Source: Brettanomyces bruxellensis
Lineage: Eukaryota; Ascomycota; Pichiomycetes; Pichiales; Pichiaceae
Reading direction: 5' to 3'
Assembly: GCF_011074885.1 (NCBI RefSeq)
Contig: NC_054690.1
Span: 563,001 to 627,000, forward strand
DNA length: 64,000 nt
This document shows positions 60,909 to 64,000 of the stretch, piece by piece (the stretch's first letter is position 1; every line of letters starts with the position of its first letter). The notes under the pieces are model-generated. The model saw nothing but the letters and a program-made list of their open reading frames with translations. It searched no databases and was not told the DNA's origin. The position numbers and the translations under genes were made by a program.

Positions 60909-61487
60909 ATGGTAAGCCTAAATCTTACATACATTTATCTACAAATTACAAATCAAATTTAATTACTAACACATCGACAGTCACAATCATTGAAACCATA
61001 CCTTACAGCTGTGAGACACTCTTTGAATGCAGCACTCTGCTTACAGGACTTTCCATCACAGGTTGTGGAAAGACACAATTATCCTGAAATTGAAAGTAAA
61101 AAAACAGCAGAGGTGCTTTTGAACCCGATGAAGATTTCAAGAAATGAAAAGGAATACGTGCTTATTGAGCCTAGCATCAACTCAGTTAGAGTTTCAATAA
61201 AGATCAAGCAGAGTGATGAAATAGAGAATATATTGGTGGACAAATTCACGAGGTTTTTGACTAAAAGAGCCGACAACTTCTTTATTTTGAGGAGGGTTCC
61301 CGTTGATGGTTATGACATCTCGTTTTTGGTCACAAACTATCATAACGAATCAATGCTTAAGAATAAACTAGTCGACTTTGTTATTGAATTTATGGAAGAT
61401 GTTGATAAAGAGATCAGTGAAATGAAATTATTCCTCAATGCAAGGGCAAGATACGTTGCTGAAGTTTACTTGAATACGTTCGACTGA
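60909..61487 (+). CDS. ARC19: Arp2/3 complex subunit Arc19 (ARPC4), spliced
   Basis: Arc19 is the core scaffold subunit of the Arp2/3 complex that nucleates branched actin at endocytic patches. The coding sequence is join(60909..60911, 60981..61487). Exon 1 is just the ATG, and exon 2 begins TCA CAA TCA. The spliced product is 169 residues and starts [16 protein letters not shown], matching MSQSLRPYLTAVR of S. cerevisiae. The body is highly conserved: [41 protein letters not shown], and [20 protein letters not shown], then [15 protein letters not shown]. Without splicing the frame begins with TTG at 60990 and lacks the conserved start. Confidence 0.96.
60912..60980 (+). other. Intron in ARC19 directly after the ATG
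   Basis: A 69-nt intron starts GTAAGC at 60912 and ends CAG at 60980, with TACTAAC at 60964-60970 (branch A about 11 nt from the acceptor). It restores the conserved MSQSL N-terminus. Confidence 0.93.
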
Positions 61488-61624
61488 AGTGTCAGATTTG
61501 CCCGAATTTACAAGCATGTTGTGCCATTCTTACTTGCTAGAAAATAATTTTAGGTTGTATCATAACAAAATATAAAAAGAAGTGAACTCGCAATTAATAA
61601 TGTATCAGTATTACCCCGTATATA

Positions 61625-64000
61625 TTAAAGTAATCCGCAAGTAAGAAGATGTAGAAACATTCTGAACCTACCTCTTGATTCAGCGCTCTTAGAAGTCGAA
61701 GTGTTTTTCACCTGCAAATGAACCTTTCCCACATTTTCGTCATAATACCATTCCAGAGTTTGATATATTCCATCATGCTTACACTTAGTTATGCCACTAT
61801 CGACGCTAACCTCAAATTTTCCAGGTGGAAAATGTTTTTCAGGAAGGAAAACAACAGTAGGCTCCAAAGATGGTGCTGGTGTAAGCCTAGCTGAATCCAC
61901 TTCCAAACTGTACGTATGTGCCTTAATATCGGTACTCGCATCAATTACAGAGCCATTTACAAGAACCGCATATGGTCTGATAATGGCATTTGGCACACGA
62001 ACTCCCTCTAATAATCTTCCAAGAGTATTTATTGGCTCAGATACACTTGACATTAATTCCACTTCAGAGTTATTCACTTCACTATGCTTTCCAATGGAAT
62101 TGGAGTTGGAGTTGATAGTTCCACCCGTAAAAGTTATGTGCTCGTTTGGTTTGTAAGTAGACTCGGAACCAGCCGTTGTAATCCATTCACTATAGCTTGA
62201 AATTCTTCCGGATGAAGAAGTTCCACTTGTTTCACCAAAAGTGAAGTCCAGATTTTTTGCAACCATATCATCCTTAGAAAACACGGAAAAGTCCTCCAAA
62301 TTCCACCGATCACCCCATTTGTGACAATTTTCCGGATTATAACACCAGTAAGTAAAATTCAGTGAACTACCTTCAATTGCGAAATTTATCGCATCGGTTG
62401 CAGCCTCCTGTGAACTGTAATCTCCATCTACATATGCTTTTCTATCATCCATATCGAAAGGCATACCAGTCTCTGTCAGAATTACAGGGGCCTTCATTCC
62501 AACGTTCTCCTGGCATTCCCTTTTCATTTCCCTGAGCTGATTCCGAATAGATTTTCTGATGTTCCGTTCTCCCAATACAATTGCAAACATGGGACTAATA
62601 TATTTTCCACGCATTATTCCCAAGGTATCCACATTCATAAATCTATTCCATGATTTGAACAAAAGCGTCATACCATCATAATAATGAATTGCCACTACAG
62701 TTTTGTCGTCCACATATTTCGTCTTCCTAATGTGAGGGGGGATTTGAAGTACCGGTGCTTGCATTATAAGAAATATATTCTCATCAATTGTTCGAAGTTT
62801 CCGTTTAAATTTCATCCAGAACGATAAGTATTGAATATTAATAAAGGTGCATTCATTAATGGGCTCCCCAGTTGTAGGATTCTTTGAGAAAAAATCTGGG
62901 TGATTCAACTCACCCGTTTTCGAATTCCACACTCCAAGTTGGGAGAGAAGGCAATCACCAAGCTTCCATTTTTTGTCCCTATTGAAACCATAATGAATAT
63001 CCATTTCATCGTTGGATACCCATGATTTGACACCATGCGGATCAATGGTGATAGAACCGACCTTCTTTGGACCAAATGATGTCAATGAATATTTATCTAC
63101 CGTTTGTTTATGTCCCATAGAAAGATTCAGAGACTGTATTACGGTTGGCGTTTCATCCAACCTTAGATTTTGGTCCTCTGAAATTTTTGACATATCCTGA
63201 AGTCCATATAAGCCTTTACTAGGCTCGTTCAGACTTTCAACACCTATCAAGCATGTTTCAAAAAGGGAAGGCGCTTTTTTCTTAATGGAAGAGAGTAAAA
63301 ATGCAACAGAGTCTATAAAATGATTCTGTAAATAGTCTTGAATGTTTACACCATCAATAATTGCGTTGGGCATAAACATTTTTCCAGAGAAAAACATAGT
63401 GAACATAATTTGGCAGGCTAGTTTATCGTAATTCGTACTCCAGACCATCTTAGTAAACTTCGAGGGATCAGAGCACATGCTGTGCAATTTTGAAGCACCT
63501 GTTACTTCAAAATTCTTCGGTTCTAAACCTGCTGCATATAAGGTCCAGATTGGGGCTCCTGATCCACCACAGAACTTTGACCAAACATCTTGGTGGGGAT
63601 CCAAAAATACATATAGACCACCAACTTCATCAATTATTTTTAAAAGATCTATTACATATTGAATATAATCAACATCATAAACACCCGGACCTTCATGCTC
63701 AATAGCCTCCCAGGTAAATATAAACCTAATTGTATTGTAGCCGCAAAGTTTTATCCGTGTTAAATGTTCGTATGCATCCTCCAAAGGAAATGGTCTATTC
63801 ACAAACGACACAAAGTCTGCATCAGAATAGAATCCACATTCATTTGGATTCAAATATGAAGTCTGATATGGAATATCCGGTAATTTCGAACATGATGCAA
63901 TATTAATTCCATGAAGGGTGACAACTCTCCCTGTACTCGGTTGTACAAAGTTACCATTGTTATCCGTAGTTAATCTCTCTGTCTTGATAAGAGAGAAGGA
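61625..64000 (-). CDS. EGH1: Steryl-beta-glucosidase Egh1 (GH5), 5' end cut by window
   Basis: Egh1 and its fungal relatives (EGCrP2) hydrolyse steryl glucosides. The visible part is 791 residues; the frame is open to the right edge, and by comparison with the family only about ten N-terminal codons are missing. The GH5 barrel shows VVTLHGINIAS, YNTIRFIFTWEAIEHEGPG, the DPHQDVWS motif, the acid/base region GVESLNEPSKG, and the nucleophile region ILTETGMPFDMDD. A disordered Ser-rich insert (near 62000-62260) precedes a C-terminal beta domain. The call of a start at 63853 is an artefact: that codon is TTG and the conserved sequence continues upstream. Confidence 0.94.
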   Translation of the reverse strand, partial: SFSLIKTERLTTDNNGNFVQPSTGRVVTLHGINIASCSKLPDIPYQTSYLNPNECGFYSDADFVSFVNRPFPLEDAYEHLTRIKLCGYNTIRFIFTWEAIEHEGPGVYDVDYIQYVIDLLKIIDEVGGLYVFLDPHQDVWSKFCGGSGAPIWTLYAAGLEPKNFEVTGASKLHSMCSDPSKFTKMVWSTNYDKLACQIMFTMFFSGKMFMPNAIIDGVNIQDYLQNHFIDSVAFLLSSIKKKAPSLFETCLIGVESLNEPSKGLYGLQDMSKISEDQNLRLDETPTVIQSLNLSMGHKQTVDKYSLTSFGPKKVGSITIDPHGVKSWVSNDEMDIHYGFNRDKKWKLGDCLLSQLGVWNSKTGELNHPDFFSKNPTTGEPINECTFINIQYLSFWMKFKRKLRTIDENIFLIMQAPVLQIPPHIRKTKYVDDKTVVAIHYYDGMTLLFKSWNRFMNVDTLGIMRGKYISPMFAIVLGERNIRKSIRNQLREMKRECQENVGMKAPVILTETGMPFDMDDRKAYVDGDYSSQEAATDAINFAIEGSSLNFTYWCYNPENCHKWGDRWNLEDFSVFSKDDMVAKNLDFTFGETSGTSSSGRISSYSEWITTAGSESTYKPNEHITFTGGTINSNSNSIGKHSEVNNSEVELMSSVSEPINTLGRLLEGVRVPNAIIRPYAVLVNGSVIDASTDIKAHTYSLEVDSARLTPAPSLEPTVVFLPEKHFPPGKFEVSVDSGITKCKHDGIYQTLEWYYDENVGKVHLQVKNTSTSKSAESRGRFRMFLHLLTCGLL

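Overview
This window is nuclear DNA of a budding yeast (Saccharomycotina). It holds about 29 protein genes, most uninterrupted, with AT-rich spacers and a few introns that use the yeast TACTAAC branch-site sequence. Codon 88 of the MAS2 homologue (51433-51435) is CTG where the Saccharomyces protein, as I remember it, has leucine, so the code looks standard and the CUG-Ser and CUG-Ala yeasts are unlikely. Overall AT richness and long intergenic regions would suit the Pichia/Brettanomyces/Ogataea/Komagataella area, but I cannot name the species. I see no rRNA, tRNA, transposon, CRISPR array or organellar DNA.

Layout. 1-14 kb: MCD1 cohesin, a PMT2-type protein O-mannosyltransferase, the unusually GC-rich RNA-binding gene PIN4, spliced SBH1 (Sec61 beta), AIM10 (mitochondrial prolyl-tRNA synthetase) and an unrecognised Q-rich coiled-coil gene. 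14-23.5 kb: gene-poor, with only a C2H2 zinc-finger gene (spliced or frameshifted) and a KTR-family mannosyltransferase. 23.5-36 kb: a PPR-like gene, YAH1 ferredoxin, VTI1 SNARE, a cytosolic GH63-like protein (YMR196W type) and IRE1. 36-49.6 kb: a GPT2/SCT1 acyltransferase, MDM1, RRN9, SEC65, URA5, PML39 and SCS7. 51-64 kb: MAS2, a small unknown ORF, NOP16, an SGN1/PABPN1-like gene, spliced BET1, SEC11, PRP40, spliced ARC19 and EGH1, which runs off the right edge.

Functionally the window is rich in ER and secretory-pathway genes: signal recognition (SEC65), translocation (SBH1), signal cleavage (SEC11), O- and N-glycan mannosylation (PMT, KTR), unfolded-protein sensing (IRE1), ER-Golgi and Golgi-endosome SNAREs (BET1, VTI1) and lipid synthesis or remodelling (GPT2, SCS7, MDM1, EGH1). 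This is shared cell biology, not an operon; each gene has its own promoter. Nothing in the window looks like a wholly new biological system. The points most worth checking are the tiny-first-exon genes, the broken reading frame of the zinc-finger gene, the PIN4 GC island, the basic insertion in SEC11, and a cluster of CCGGAAC motifs in a large spacer. Several starts below are placed at the first ATG because the longest open frame begins with TTG or GTG, which is not credible here.
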